Below, one piece after another: positions 1 to 11,498 of a stretch of DNA of 64,000 bases. Source of the stretch: Latrodectus hesperus (taxonomy: Eukaryota > Arthropoda > Arachnida > Araneae > Theridiidae); the NCBI GenBank assembly GCA_037975125.1, contig CM075853.1, forward strand, positions 89,414,395 to 89,478,394. The letters are read 5' to 3'. Position numbers and translations under genes: made by a program. Numbering within the stretch: the first letter of the stretch is position 1; every line of letters begins with the position of its first letter. The notes below the pieces were generated by a model that made no database searches, was not told the DNA's origin, and was given only the letters and a program-made list of their open reading frames with translations.

Positions 1-345
1 TTAAAAATGATGGAGCGTAATCTATGCACATTTTGATTCTTTACAGGAAGACTGATCGATAGGTTCTCTTGTAAATCATCAATTCGGGATGCTAGATTAT
101 TTTACAAAAAGCATAAATCAAATTCAATAACATTTGTATATAGATGAATAGTGTTTGTTTTGACTTTAAACTTTTTAGTGAATGATTTTAATATATTTTA
201 TATTAAATAAATTTACATCGCTCGATTTATGGACTAAGGATGGACAAATGAATGAATATGCGAATCTAACTAATCTTATTACCAGAAATACCAAGTATTT
301 TAACTTAACATATTATAGGACTCTGGTGTTCCAGTTAGTGCGTCG
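1..345. other. Sequence outside the left inverted arm, no gene seen
   Basis: AT-rich sequence. Short open frames exist but resemble nothing I recognise. Similarity to the right-hand duplicate starts only around 346. Confidence 0.5.
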
Positions 346-462
346 ACGCAGTACTGGGTTGCATTGCACTGACATGCAGAAAAGAGGACTTGATGATCAA
401 GATGGATTACAAGTGCTTCCTACAGCTGTATGCGTGTTATCCAAAAGGGGATTTGATTCCTT

Positions 463-796
463 TTGAGAATCCTGGAAGTTAAATATTTTTATACCTGTCC
501 CACTTGTATCTTTACATCATGCTTGGCACAACATATTGCACCTTCTTGCAACAAGTGCTTGCTTGTTAGCAGCGCATCCAGAAAGACGCGTGGTTTATGC
601 AGAATGGATTCCACATTATCTAATCGCGGTTTTCAAGCTCTTAAATGCTACATCACTGCACAATGGGGCCGACCTTTTGTCTGGCCTCCTCATTCACCAG
701 ACCCCAACACACTTCTTTTACCGCGATGTCTCATACGATGTTACATGTCTTCGATGTCTCATAGTCCTCGTGCCTTTGGACTATGAGACATCGTAG
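463..796 (+). pseudogene. DDE transposase remnant in the left arm
   Basis: Frame 463-786 contains GRPFVWPPHSPDPN, which resembles the W-P-P-x-S-P-D-L-x-P block around the second catalytic Asp of arthropod IS630/Tc1-type (DDE_3) transposases. The text before it, with CYITAQW, would fit the preceding helix. After the motif the frame degenerates, and the usual hydrophobic FFLWG continuation is missing. The same remnant lies on the - strand of the right arm (35,480-35,752), so it predates the inverted duplication. The motif is short, so the exact superfamily is uncertain. It is certainly not a working gene. Confidence 0.55.
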
Positions 797-1579
797 TGGG
801 AATTGCTATCACGGCAAAAAATGTCACTCCAAATTTTCAAGAGGTTGATCTATTTGTTCTTTCTCCAGTGTCAACTGTTCAACACACATTTAACATTTTG
901 AACATATGCTGTGCGTTTTTACACAAAACAAAAAATCAAATAATTTCAATTTTGGTATCGCATATTCGTTTCCTAAACGCTGCTGTAAGCTTAGGCTGGA
1001 TTTAATATTCCTCTCTTCTGCTTTTCGGAGAGGAATGCTTTTATATGATTATTATGTGAATTGAATACTCTCACCTCTCTTAATTTGTAAAAGTAATCTA
1101 GAAAAAAAACCTTGTATATATATAAATACACATATATATATTTTTAAATAGGGATTACTTTGATTTGCACAACGATTGCCCCACTCATGACACTGAACCA
1201 GATAAGTACAGAGTTTTTTACAGTAGCATAGGAATAGAGACTCTACTTAGGAATACAACGCTTCCTGGTGTTCTACTGACTCCACTTTTTTCATTAGCTT
1301 TTATTTCTTCTATAAAAGAAAAATTCAAAAATTATGTTAATTTCTGGAATCTAAAGCAAAATATAACAACAATAGCTGTACATGATTAAAGTCTCATTTC
1401 CTATGAGAATGATTATGCTTATTTAAAAATTGTACACATTAAAAAATATTATAAAGTACCCCCATATAAAAAAATTCCAATAATTTTAAATCTCTTGATT
1501 TTTAAAACAAAAACTGCAAAATTTAACAAACACTTTATTGAAAAGTTCTTATTAATAATGAAATGCTTGAATAATGTTC

Positions 1580-1748
1580 TTATGATTCTTCTTCTTGTGA
1601 TCTTTTTTTTTTCTTTCTCACTGCTTGGTGGTGGAAACACTAGGGGGCCAGAGAATTCCCGAATATAAAAGATGTTATTACATCTTATACCTAGTTCAGG
1701 CAAATAATCTTTGCAGTACTCGTTTACGTATTCATAAACATCCTCCAG
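1580..1748 (-). pseudogene. Second copy of the SmF-like last exon
   Basis: On the - strand, a TTTACAG acceptor (AG at 1,749-1,750) precedes an exon starting LEDVYEYVNEYCKDYLPELG and continuing through IRCNNIFYIRE, the Sm2 motif, to PPPSSEKEK. It aligns without gaps to the + strand exon at 34,518-34,694 over the Sm part. A run of ten A (T at 1,603-1,612 on the + strand) is one base longer than the matching stretch in the other copy and shifts the frame. Without that base it would end RSQEEES and stop at 1,580-1,582. I find no partner for exon 2 on the - strand to its right, so this looks like an exon-only duplicate. Its IRCNN is closer to canonical SmF than the IRCNS of the other copy. Confidence 0.8.
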
Positions 1749-2450
1749 CTGTAAATAAACATGATATTGAATTGTAATGAACAATTTAAAAAGTTTAAAG
1801 AAAACAAGTCATATATTTATTCAATTTTATCAAAATATTAGTTATGGATTAACATTTTAAGATGCCATTAATAATATTTTGATTATTTTCTTAAAAATAA
1901 ATACTGATTCTAGTTGACTGAATAGCATTCTGATCGATGAGCTTTTGATGTACCACAAAACAATTTTTTATTACAAGGAAAACACAATTACACACAAGTC
2001 AATTATTTCCAAAATCGCTTAAAGATTACATAAATTGAGATTTTATATAAATAATTTTAAATATTGAGCATCTTAATTTGTTAATATATATTTATTCTAT
2101 AAAACATGAATTGAATAACCAAGTATAGAGAAAATAAGACTTGTTGCAATAATTTTTAACATCAAAAATCAAATTTTCCAACATCAAAGTTTTCATTTCC
2201 AATAAAGTCCCCATTCTTTTTAATAAAACAGTTTTGCTAAAAATGAACATTTGTGACAGGAAAACTAGCAATGCAGAATAAAACGGTACGTTAATGAAGA
2301 AAAAATTCACTCTTTCCTTGGAAGGAAATCAGTCTGCTGATGGAGACAAATAATTAGGACAGACAACTCTGATAATGAGAAACAAATTTCAGCAGGAATT
2401 TTCTTAAGTATAATGTAACACTTGACTAAAGGGCTACAACAAAAAGCTCA

Positions 2451-2567
<117 letters not shown>

Positions 2568-3094
2568 CAGCATTTCCTTAGGATGATACACAATTTCAGA
2601 GCTTTCTTTAATCAATAACACACACAATCAAAAATCATCATTACATTTACTTAAAGTAAACGTTGAAAAATTGGTCTTAAGTAATTTGATCAATTTAGAT
2701 ACCTTTCTTTTTCTCATGCTATTGGTTTCTCCCCGCTCTTCTTCCCCTCTTGCTTACAAGGAACCTAAGTATATTTAGTCAGCAAGTGAAAAATTTAAAG
2801 ACAAAATCCTGAATTTTTTATGCAACAATTTCTTTAAAATGAAAAAAAGTCTTTAAGAGTTTTAAATAACTACCATTGAAATTTAGATTTTTGCTGACAC
2901 CCAATATATTTTTTAATTTATTTTTATGCACATTTATTTGTAATTCATTAAAAAAATTTCTAAGATTGTATTGAACACGTACAAGATGATTTTTGATTAA
3001 GAGGATGAGCCCTGACAACTTATTTACAATGCAAAATTCATAATAGAATTATCTACTTCCTTTAAGTTGTCTAAACTTAAATGTTTATAGTTAT

Positions 3095-3166
3095 TAAGTT
3101 GTAAATCGTGGTGTATTATAGCACCACGGATAATCTGATGAAAATATTCTCCATCAGAACAACTTA
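3095..3166. repeat. 72-nt three-way-junction-forming segment, left copy
   Basis: An outer stem TAAGTTGT (3,095-3,102) pairs with ACAACTTA (3,159-3,166). It encloses two hairpins: CGTGGTG/CACCACG (3,107-3,113 with 3,122-3,128) and TCTGATG/CATCAGA (3,134-3,140 with 3,152-3,158). All three stems are fully Watson-Crick. The segment lies about 60-80 bases from the inner end of the left arm. Related but eroded sequence occurs at about 40,950 and 60,120. Confidence 0.75.
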
Positions 3167-3225
3167 CAATAAAGTCTGAAAGAAATGCCATTTATATTTT
3201 ATAAAATCCTGAAACAGATGATGCC

Positions 3226-4768
3226 TTCAACAATCAAAGACACAAATTAGAAAAGTTAAAAAAGGTAATTTTGGAAGCAATATCGTTAAACATTTAAGCA
3301 TTTTGAAACTTACTATTTAGAACAACAGATAGTTTTCATGATTTTGAAAACATTTACAAACTGAATAAAGTGATTTAGCCATGATCTCAACAGGAACTAC
3401 AGAAACAATGAATAATGGCTAGAAATATAAAAATTAGCATATTGAAATATATACCTTTATATACTCTAAAGTTAAGCTTGGTTTAGTGACAAGATGTGAG
3501 TTTTCGAATTCAAATGTTGTGGATTTGAAATCAGTCACTGTTGAACAATGTGAAATGGCCATTGCCCTTTAACACCTGCATTTATGTTTGTCAGTGAGAA
3601 TGAATACATCTTTACTGGAGTTTGTCCTCTTTGAGATGTTAATATATCCCACTATCCATGAAAAAATTTTTGTTAAGCCTATGGTTTAATCATAATTAAG
3701 AACATGATTTTTAAATTTATGAGATTTTGTTATTGCAAAATATTTTAAATTGTGTTATATAAGATGCAGTAATTTATTTCATAAGCAAGGTTGCAGACCG
3801 TATAATAAAGGTTATCATTCTTTTTTTCATATATTTTGCAACATAAAACACTTTATGAATCATTATAAAAATTATTAGGCATATAAAGATTTTTATCAAA
3901 ATTTTATGAATAAATAACACTCTCATAATTGACCTCAATAATGCAATTTAGAAAAAAATTGATTACATTATTGCAGTCAATATCTACGCTGGACGAATTT
4001 CCAGGATATATCATATTTAATTAAGAGCTGTAAAGGAAAAACGAAATAAATATAGTAAAGTGTTTATTCGGAAAATGTACAAACAAATTGATATCTAATT
4101 CGTAGTTTTATTCTTTGAATTTTGTATGCTTAATTACTTGTGGGCAATAATTTGAATTGATATAGAATTAAAACAATCTATATAAAAAAAAATAGTGTGA
4201 CCACCAGGAGATGACGGGTGTGACGTAAGAGTCAACTGTTACCAGAGAAGTCTATTTCAACAATTTAGCGAGCGGAGGAGGAAACGAGGGGAAAGCGCCT
4301 CAATCTAGGTTACCTTATTTGGCTAATTAGCACCTTTAGATGTAGAATGAAAATAAAATATGTATGTGTTATGCTTTTTCGAAAAATTCATATACGAGAA
4401 TTGAAATATATAAATACATATATTAAGCTATGTTAGAAAAACATTTAAAATGAAAATATTTTTATTTTGCCATGAAAATTTCATTATTAGATAGATTTTA
4501 GAATTTATTTCATTCACAAGAACATAAACAAAACCTGTTTGTAGGTCAATAAGTTAACACCGAACGATAGATAATTTTTATGCCCAAAATTTGTATATTT
4601 TCATTGTTTTATTGCAATAATTTTTGAGAAAATAGGGACGGGTGAAATTTTCTAGAATATCCTTGTTAAGATAATTTAGATGAAGACACTTTTTACATAA
4701 GGAACGTCCATATTAGGCTAGAAAGTAACTCCGTAAGTAATAAATTAACTTTTTACAGCCTTTTTTAT
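3226..4768. other. No gene seen
   Basis: AT-rich sequence with frequent stops in all frames. A more GC-rich patch at about 4,195-4,310, starting near GTGTGACCACCAGGAG, stands out in composition but gives no coding or repeat assignment. Confidence 0.5.
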
Positions 4769-4951
4769 TCAAGATATATACATTCTTTGCACAGTTCTAA
4801 GAGAAACGCCAGTAGCACCCGCAGTACGTTCCTGTGCTTTCGGAATTGGTATCGATAGCGAAGTAGACTTTGCTTCATTTTCAAAAAATATGCGCACGTT
4901 ATTAACGATGTTAAGTTCTTTAGAAGGCAATGTTTTCCCTTTTAGAGGCAT
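4769..4951 (-). pseudogene. N-terminal helix-turn-helix of a DDE transposase, fragment
   Basis: The 60-residue frame starts MPLKGKTLPSKELNIVNNV, runs through IPIPKAQERTAGATGVS and ends LRTVQRMYIS. The pattern of a basic start, an N-V-x-x-F-F-E-x-E-A helix, then K-A-x-x-R-T-A-x-A-T-G-V-S and a R-T-V-x-R recognition helix is what I know from the N-terminus of DDE_3-type transposon proteins common in aphids, ticks and spiders. The catalytic part does not follow on the - strand. The fragment either ends at the stop or is broken there. It is probably not functional. Confidence 0.6.
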
Positions 4952-5030
4952 TATGTGTTGTTCTGAAAAGAACAGTTTTAATACAATTAAAAATACTGAA
5001 AATCAAGAGCGCTGAGAATACAACCTTCTA

Positions 5031-5074
5031 TCTTTGCTTTCTACTTAGCCTATAGGCTAAGTAGAAAGCAAAGA
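5031..5074. repeat. Perfect 44-bp palindrome without spacer
   Basis: The two halves (5,031-5,052 and 5,053-5,074) are exact reverse complements around the centre CTATAG. The half-site begins TCTTTGCTTTCTACTTAGCC. The flanking bases do not continue the symmetry. Confidence 0.95.
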
Positions 5075-5485
5075 ATGAAGAGGAGAAAATCGTGTTCTTC
5101 GCCAAAGAGAAGAACGGGCGAAGAATTTGTTTTAACCCTAAACTGCGAGATCATTTTACTGTCCAAACCTCTGAAAGAATGAACCCTTCCACTAGACACA
5201 GATCTCACTCGGCTTCTCGTGATGGTTTAGTAATACCAATTTATCGGCTGTTTTTAAAGTAATATTGTTTAGCTTCTAATTTTTACTGCAAATATTTACA
5301 TATATTTTTGAATGTATGTTTTTGATGTTTTTATGAAGACAATTGAAATTTAGTTTTATTTATTCTTTTTTGAAGAATGTAAAATATTTTAAAATAATTC
5401 CTGCTTTAGTTAATCTATTTTTGTTAGAAGTATCACAGAAGCCGTATAGGATGCATAATTCTGAATTGTTTTGGCGGTAAAGAAA

Positions 5486-6050
5486 TGTTACCATGATGAC
5501 TTAAGGCGGGCCGCAAACTCGGTAGACAATCCGATTGAGACCCCGTCTTATATTAGACAAATGCGGTCTCATCGATGTCTTAGTGTGACGTAGCTATAAC
5601 GTTGTATCTGACGTCATGGAAATTTTAAACCAATAAGAATTTGTTTACATTCCGATTCTATTATTCCGCAAATTCGAAATTTTCACCCATTAAAATTTCG
5701 AAATAACCACAGTCCCACCCATTAAAATTTCAAACTCATTTTAAACCAATCAGATTCAAGTTATAGCTCACCAACCAAGAACCAGCTATCTAATGAGGGT
5801 AGAGGATCGCCAGATCCAGGGACCTTTGAAAACTGCCAGCCCATGGAAGAAGGAATATAAAAGGAGTGGTTTTAATCACGAAATATCATGAGCGCCGGTG
5901 AAGTAGCTAGCAGAGGATACCATGCCCACTCTGTCTTTCAAGAGAAACAGTACTTTCTTATTAAGGGCACAGTATAGGCAAGCATTAATTTAATTTATAT
6001 TGCTCACACACCGAAATAAAAGTGATCTAAATTACTTACTATTTTAAAAA
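5486..6050 (+). promoter_or_regulatory. Candidate solo LTR or orphan promoter
   Basis: This island is richer in GC than its surroundings and contains an ordered set of promoter-like signals. They are a perfect CRE, TGACGTCA (5,609-5,616), CCAAT boxes (5,630 and 5,746), TATAAAAGG (5,855-5,863) and then AATAAA (6,015-6,020) about 150 bases downstream. CACCCATTAAAATTTC occurs twice (near 5,686 and 5,716). A TATA box followed closely by a poly(A) signal is typical of an LTR (U3-R-U5). TGTTACC at about 5,489 could be a 5' edge, but I found no matching CA edge or target duplication. No coding sequence follows. Confidence 0.35.
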
Positions 6051-7149
6051 AGGTAGTTTTTATTGATAATTAAGTGCTTATTTTGTATTTTTGCTAATTA
6101 TTAATGTTATGTATTTCAATAAAGAAATTTTAGGCGTGTTATTCACCTTATTGACTTTGAGATAAACACATTATGAATTAAATTAAGTATCATATTATTA
6201 TATTTATAATTATGAAAAATATCGATTTTTCTTTTCTGCATTGATATTCAGTGGCAAAGTTTAATACCCATGTTATTCCCTGTGATTTTATCCATGCATG
6301 CAATATTCTGCTATTTGGTTATAATTTTTCCCTTTATAAGAAAGAATTATGCTTCTGTATATAAATTTATTTATATCTACATAGTAAAAGTATTTTCCTT
6401 TGCTGTATTTTTAGTCCAATATTAGAAAAATAGTTTTTACTATCAATAATTTGTGAATGTATTTCGTTGAATAATGTAAAGTAAAAAAAACGTAGTATAA
6501 AGTCCACTGTAAGAAACCTAGAAACTAAATAAAATATTTTTTATATCTAAAATTTATTTTTATAAATCTCGATTTATTATATTAAATAAGGCTTATATAA
6601 GATAAAAATATCTTCTCAAGTAGTATGATATTTTAATATTAATGTAATGTTAAAAACTCAGTACTTTTGTTTTACAAAATTCGAATATTCTTCACTAGCA
6701 AAATAATTAAATGTATTCCTAAAATTATAAAATTAAACTCCTTTAAATTAATTTTTTTACAGATGAAAATTTTCTTTTATAATGTTTATTCAATAAACAT
6801 TCATTAAAATAATTTCTGTTTAAACAATGGAATTTAAATAAGTAAATTTTCTTTCAAATATTTCAATTCAACAAGAGGCTTAATAGTAAACAGCAGATTT
6901 TAGTGTAATGTTTTGGAAGACAGAGGAGATATGGCACATACGTCAAGCACTGACCAATAGGGCAGCTCCACTTATGTTCCTTCCTCCATGAACGTACTTA
7001 GGTCATTATAGGACGGAAGGCTAATTATTGTTTCGTAATTAATTTTATCAATATTTTTAATCATGTTATATTTTATTTTCCAGAAAAATTCTCTCAGGGT
7101 AGGGACTTTGGTGATGTAACCAGGGAAGTAACCAGCTTCCTAGGCCAAA
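6051..7149. other. No gene seen
   Basis: AT-rich, stop-rich sequence. A GC-richer patch at about 6,910-7,020 is not assignable. Confidence 0.5.
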
Positions 7150-8320
7150 CTCACTTCTTCCCACATTAGCCAAACTGAAATTATGAATTAGAAAAGTTTA
7201 TCTTGCAAAATCTTCAGGAGCATGATACAGCAAAGCAAATCATCATTCCACAGCAATTTGGGTTTAGGGAAGAGCTTTCCACCTGATACCAGCTCCTCAA
7301 AGTATCTCAAAAAATTGCCATGGGTATTGGAAACAAACAGTCTACAGGTGCTACCTTCTTAGATATTGAAAAAGCTTTTGACAGGGTCTGGCACACAGGC
7401 CTTGTCAGTAAGAGGATTAATAAAAAATTCCTCCGATACTTAGTAAAACTTGTTAAAAATTAGTTAAGCTTTAGATCATTTAAAGTAAAAATAAATAATG
7501 AGTTCTCATCCTCCAAAGGTATAGAAGCTGGAGTCCCGTAAGGGTCCATTCTTGGCCCATATCTCTTTAATCTATATATAAATGACATCCCTCAAAATCC
7601 AAACAATATCCTAAGTTTATTTGCTAATGACACAGCTATCCTTACCACGGATAGAAATGATGACATAATTGTTAAAAACCTTTCTAACCATATTAACCAG
7701 ATTGAAAGCTGGTTAAAACTATGGAAAATAAAAATAAACCCCAGCAAATCAACTGCGGTACTGTTTACTAGGAGGAGAGAACCGTGTAAAACTGTTAAAA
7801 TACATGATTGTGAAATGCCCTGGAGCTCACAGGTAACCTACTTAGGATTAATATTGGATAAAAAGCTAACATGGAAACCCCATGTTACTGATATCAAGCG
7901 TAAATCATCGGAAGCAATTCAAAAATTGTACCCACTCCTGACAAGAAACTCAAAATTAAATATTAAAAATAAATTGTTAGTGTACAAATCATATATAAGA
8001 CCAATGATGACATATGCCTGATCTATTTGGGGGGGGCACTTGTGACTCCACAATGAAATTCCTCGAAACTCAACAAAACAAAATATTAAGACTTGTAACA
8101 AATGCTGAATATAGTTACAGAAATACCCTAATAAGGAAAAGTATTGGCATGCTTACGCTCGCTAAGTTTATAAAGAATAATGCACTAAAATTCTACAAAA
8201 ATATGGAAAAACTACCCAATTCAGAAGTCAAAAAAATAGAAAGATATAGTCCTTATGAATTAAATAATTTACATAGACCGAGGTCGGTATTAATATTAAA
8301 ACCAACGATAGAAAATTGAC
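7150..8320 (+). mobile_element. Non-LTR (Jockey-clade) retrotransposon fragment: reverse transcriptase and 3' end
   Basis: Reading across several stops and one frameshift gives the RT domain in order. QQFGFREE comes first, then the first catalytic motif in FLDIEKAFDRVW, then GVP-stop-GSILGP where a Gln codon became TAA. LFANDTAIL follows, where the usual F/Y-A-D-D box reads FAND. The rest is the thumb (VTYLGLILDKKLTWKPHV, then YKSYIRPMMTYA) and a second frame from 8,014 with QNKILRLVTNAEYSYRN and SPYELNNLHRPRSVL. The family normally has gag, an endonuclease and this pol, so the fragment is 5'-truncated. The changed catalytic Asp and the stops show it is dead. A fragment of the same 3' end lies at 48,427-48,600. 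Confidence 0.85.
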
Positions 8321-8507
8321 CCAAAATAAAGTAAAGAATGATAAAATTTGAAATGTGAACTACGCAATTTGTAAACAATCCCTCCACCTCCCGGTGAAAA
8401 CAAAATGTGGATTTTCATGAGTGTTGTTGTTGCTATTGTTGGCTTATCCTCTTTAAAGATCTGACATTTGTCAGATCAACTCCATTAAAATGTTGACAGT
8501 GAGAAAG

Positions 8508-8745
8508 TCAATGACTAGCAAGGGATTTGAGGATAAATCCTCCCGGGAAAGTTGACACAATCCAGAATATGTTTCGGTGAGGCTGGATGTTCACAGCAAT
8601 TTTACAAGTGGGATACATATTTGTGCCACTTTCAAACGATAAACATTTTAGATGTCCACTTGAGAATCTGGCCAAGGCAGTCTGAGATTTTCGGTCACAT
8701 TCTTTATCCAGAAGAGTTCCAGGAGATGTTCCAGTGTACAACATC
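8508..8745 (-). pseudogene. Cys/His tail of an RNase H-bearing non-LTR element, fragment
   Basis: The - strand frame contains QTALARFSSGHLKCLSFESG and then YPTCKIAVNIQPHRNIF. The order R/S-G-H-L-K-x-L-x-F-x-x-G, Y-P-x-C, and a degraded H-I-L-D-C step matches the zinc-binding segment after RNase H in some Jockey-clade elements of spiders. It lies in the opposite orientation to the RT fragment immediately upstream, so it is a separate insertion or an inverted piece. The sequence further out (to about 8,840) has no clear assignment. Confidence 0.55.
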
Positions 8746-8849
8746 TTGAGTTACATGAGTTTACATGATTAGATGCACATAACATGAATGTACAACACTT
8801 TGGTGGGTGACCACTAAACGTGTGTTTCATAATCAGCATTTATCAACCA

Positions 8850-9335
8850 TTATGAAAAATAATGAATAACAACTAAAATTATAAATAAATTATTTATAAA
8901 TATTCTTTACTAATTCTTTATATGGACGAGTAAATAATATATAAATATTTTCTGTCAAGCAGCATCATGTGAATTATTCCCAACTGGGGGTGCAAACACA
9001 TTTATGTAAATAATTTTTATTATCAATTGTATGGTAACCAAGAAAACTTATTTTTGTAATTAGAAAATTGTAACTAGCCAAGAAAATTTATAACTGTATA
9101 TGGAAGAAAGTTGTAACTGATAATGTAATATGTACTAACAATGCAAATAGCTTATGTAACTTCACTTGCAAATTGTAAGATTATGTAAAAATTTTGTTAT
9201 GCTCAACAGAAAGATTCTTGGTTAGCTGGACAGCACGTAGGGCAGGCAACTAGGCAGCAATGGTGACTCCACTTGGAAAAAATCAAGTATTATGAAGAAA
9301 TATTAGGCTTAATTCCAGGTTATTCCAAAAGAGGT
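8850..9335. other. No gene seen
   Basis: AT-rich. The stretch from about 9,215 may still belong to the retroelement fragment that follows, but no frame can be read. Confidence 0.4.
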
Positions 9336-9560
9336 ACATGGCTGAGTAGGCTACACACCTCAAATCAAAACTAGACCAAAACAGTGGTAGGGATTTTTAA
9401 TTCTTGTCTGATTTTATGATTTCTAACGATATGTGACTTAACTACCCATCTGAGGGCTTTATTTTGGAGAGTTTCCAATTTTTTAATTTAACTGTCATGG
9501 GTGTAACCCCAAATAGTGCAGGCATAGGAAATAAGTGATCGAAGATATACTTTATAAATG
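9336..9560 (-). pseudogene. Reverse transcriptase thumb fragment, non-LTR
   Basis: The reverse complement, with one stop inside, reads YKVYLRSLISYACTIWGY followed by IKKLETLQNKALRWVVKS. This is the block after the RT palm in Jockey/CR1-like elements, where a Y-x-x-x-(I/L)-R-P-x-(L/I)-x-Y-A-x-x-x-W-G step is followed by L-x-x-x-Q-N-K-x-L-R. No other part of that element is readable nearby. It is too short for the open reading frame to be evident, so it is easily missed. Confidence 0.65.
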
Positions 9561-10071
9561 AGCATCCTTAAATATCAACAAAACATAAGCTAAGGAGCAT
9601 TAGATTCTGTGATTATTTATTGTTTTTCGGTAAAATCGTCTTTGGTTCAGCCATATATGAAATAGCTGTCTTTTTCGAAAGCTATTACGTTCTCTTTTCA
9701 ATCACTCTACAATACCTCATCAAGTAACTTTCCATCAAATGCATTGTATTTTCAATTGTTTATTTTGAGGATTGAAACAACTAAACGCAACTATCTTCTT
9801 AGCAATTTTGAATTAGGATCATTGATAACTTATTTCAGGAGAAAGAAGTATTTTTTAGGAAGATAGGACAATCTATGAAGTTTGGTCTAGCGTAATTACT
9901 TGCTTATATTTTCTATTCGTGTTTCCTAAAGTGTTGAAGTTGAACTAACTATCAAATAAATATTTAAACGAAATAGTTTTTTTTCAACACTTTTCAAAAA
10001 GAAATAAGTATTTTTAGTGCTACAAAAATTTTCTGAACGATTTATTTCGTTTTCTGGACGACGATAGAAGA

Positions 10072-10880
10072 ATGATGGACGAAGATTCAAATTTTCAGTT
10101 AGAAGAAGTTAATCGCTTTCCAAAAATAAATGATGCAAAGAATTTAATTTATGAAGATAATATTGACTGTCAAATTCAGTTGGCTGCTGATAACGGAGTA
10201 AACAATTTTTCTATATTATTTTCATCATGTAATTCTAATAGTATAACAAAAAAAAAAATTTCGCCATAAAATCCGAATTACTTAATTTAGTCGAGCATCG
10301 TAGTGGTATTATCGAAGCTCGCAATACTAGATTAGGAAAACTACTTCTAAAAACCAACAAGGTTAAAACAGCTTTAAAGATATGTAAAATTAGCAATATA
10401 TTTTAAATATACCAGTAAAACCTTTTATTCACCAAAACCTCATAACTACAAGATTCATTTTGAGAGACATCCCTGTGGACATATCCTTGGTAAGCCTAGC
10501 AGAAGAAATTTCCCTAAATAATCTTAATGTAAAAAGTATTCGAAGATTTACAAAGAAAAATTCACCTGAACTAACTGAAATTGTATTAGTAAATGTATAT
10601 GGACATAATTTGCCTGCAGAGATTATATCATTTTTCTCAGTAGTAAAAATCTACGAGTTCATTGAAAATCCGAGACAGTGTCCAAAATGTTTTAAGTTTA
10701 CACATTCTCCTCAAAAATGTCAAATCGCTACTCCAATATGTCGCCAATGTGGTGTATCTCATGTTGATCAGTTGCGTCAGATATCAGCACCTATTTGTTG
10801 TAATTGCAAAGGTTAACATTCAGCTGACTTTATAAATTGCCCAGTCAGGTTAGAAGAAAAGAGGTTTCTTAACTTTAGAT
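10072..10880 (+). pseudogene. Gag-like ORF1 with CCHC zinc knuckles, broken
   Basis: The frame opens at MMDEDSNFQLEEVNRF and breaks after an A-run near 10,250. It resumes as MRDIPVDISLVSLAEEI with the gag pattern of an R-D-I-P step, then CPKCFKFTHSPQKC, a C-x2-C-x4-H-x4-C knuckle. A second CRQCG knuckle and a third (CCNCKG, a stop, then HSADFINC) follow. The stop sits inside the third knuckle at about 10,814. The product would bind element RNA in the ribonucleoprotein. The remainder up to 11,340 is Lys/Ser-rich and broken. Confidence 0.75.
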
Positions 10881-11498
10881 GAAAAACTCACCTAACTTAC
10901 ACAGAAGCTAGGCGACAATATCAGTCAAATAAAACTTCTAGTATGCCAATGCGGCAAAAACGAGGACAAATGAACCATCCTTATCGCGTAAAGAAATAGA
11001 AAGTTTAATAAACCACACAGTTCAGACTACTGTAAAGGCAACTTTTCAAGAATTAAGCAAGATATTTGATGAAAAATTGATAATTCTATCTAATAAACAA
11101 GATGAAATGTTCTCAAAAGTTATGGTGACTATTCAAAAGTTAGCCGAATCCCAGATGACTTCGCGGGAATTATTCTCTTCACCATGTCGGAAAACTAGTC
11201 GTTATAATGCAAATACAAAAAAATTTAATCATCAGAGAAGGTGAAATTACATCATTCAGTTTCTAACAAAAAGGATAGCTCTAATAAAGAAAGCGAAATT
11301 CTCATACCAGGAAGTGATATAGTTGAAGAACTATATCGGATTCACTAAATATCAGTTTTGCAAAATATAATAGAGTTAGAAATGTTTAAAAACTTTTACT
11401 GTGATTTTAAAGCATGTTTTCTCTGATTTCATGGAAATCTTGCAGCATTCTCAACAAACGCCATTTTCTAAAACTCAAGTTTTTTTGCCAATGCAAAT

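Noticed and set aside
3135..3166. CTGATGA as a possible hammerhead ribozyme core
   Set aside because: The matching GAAA core and the stem order are missing; the bases are better explained by the hairpin pairs of the three-way junction.
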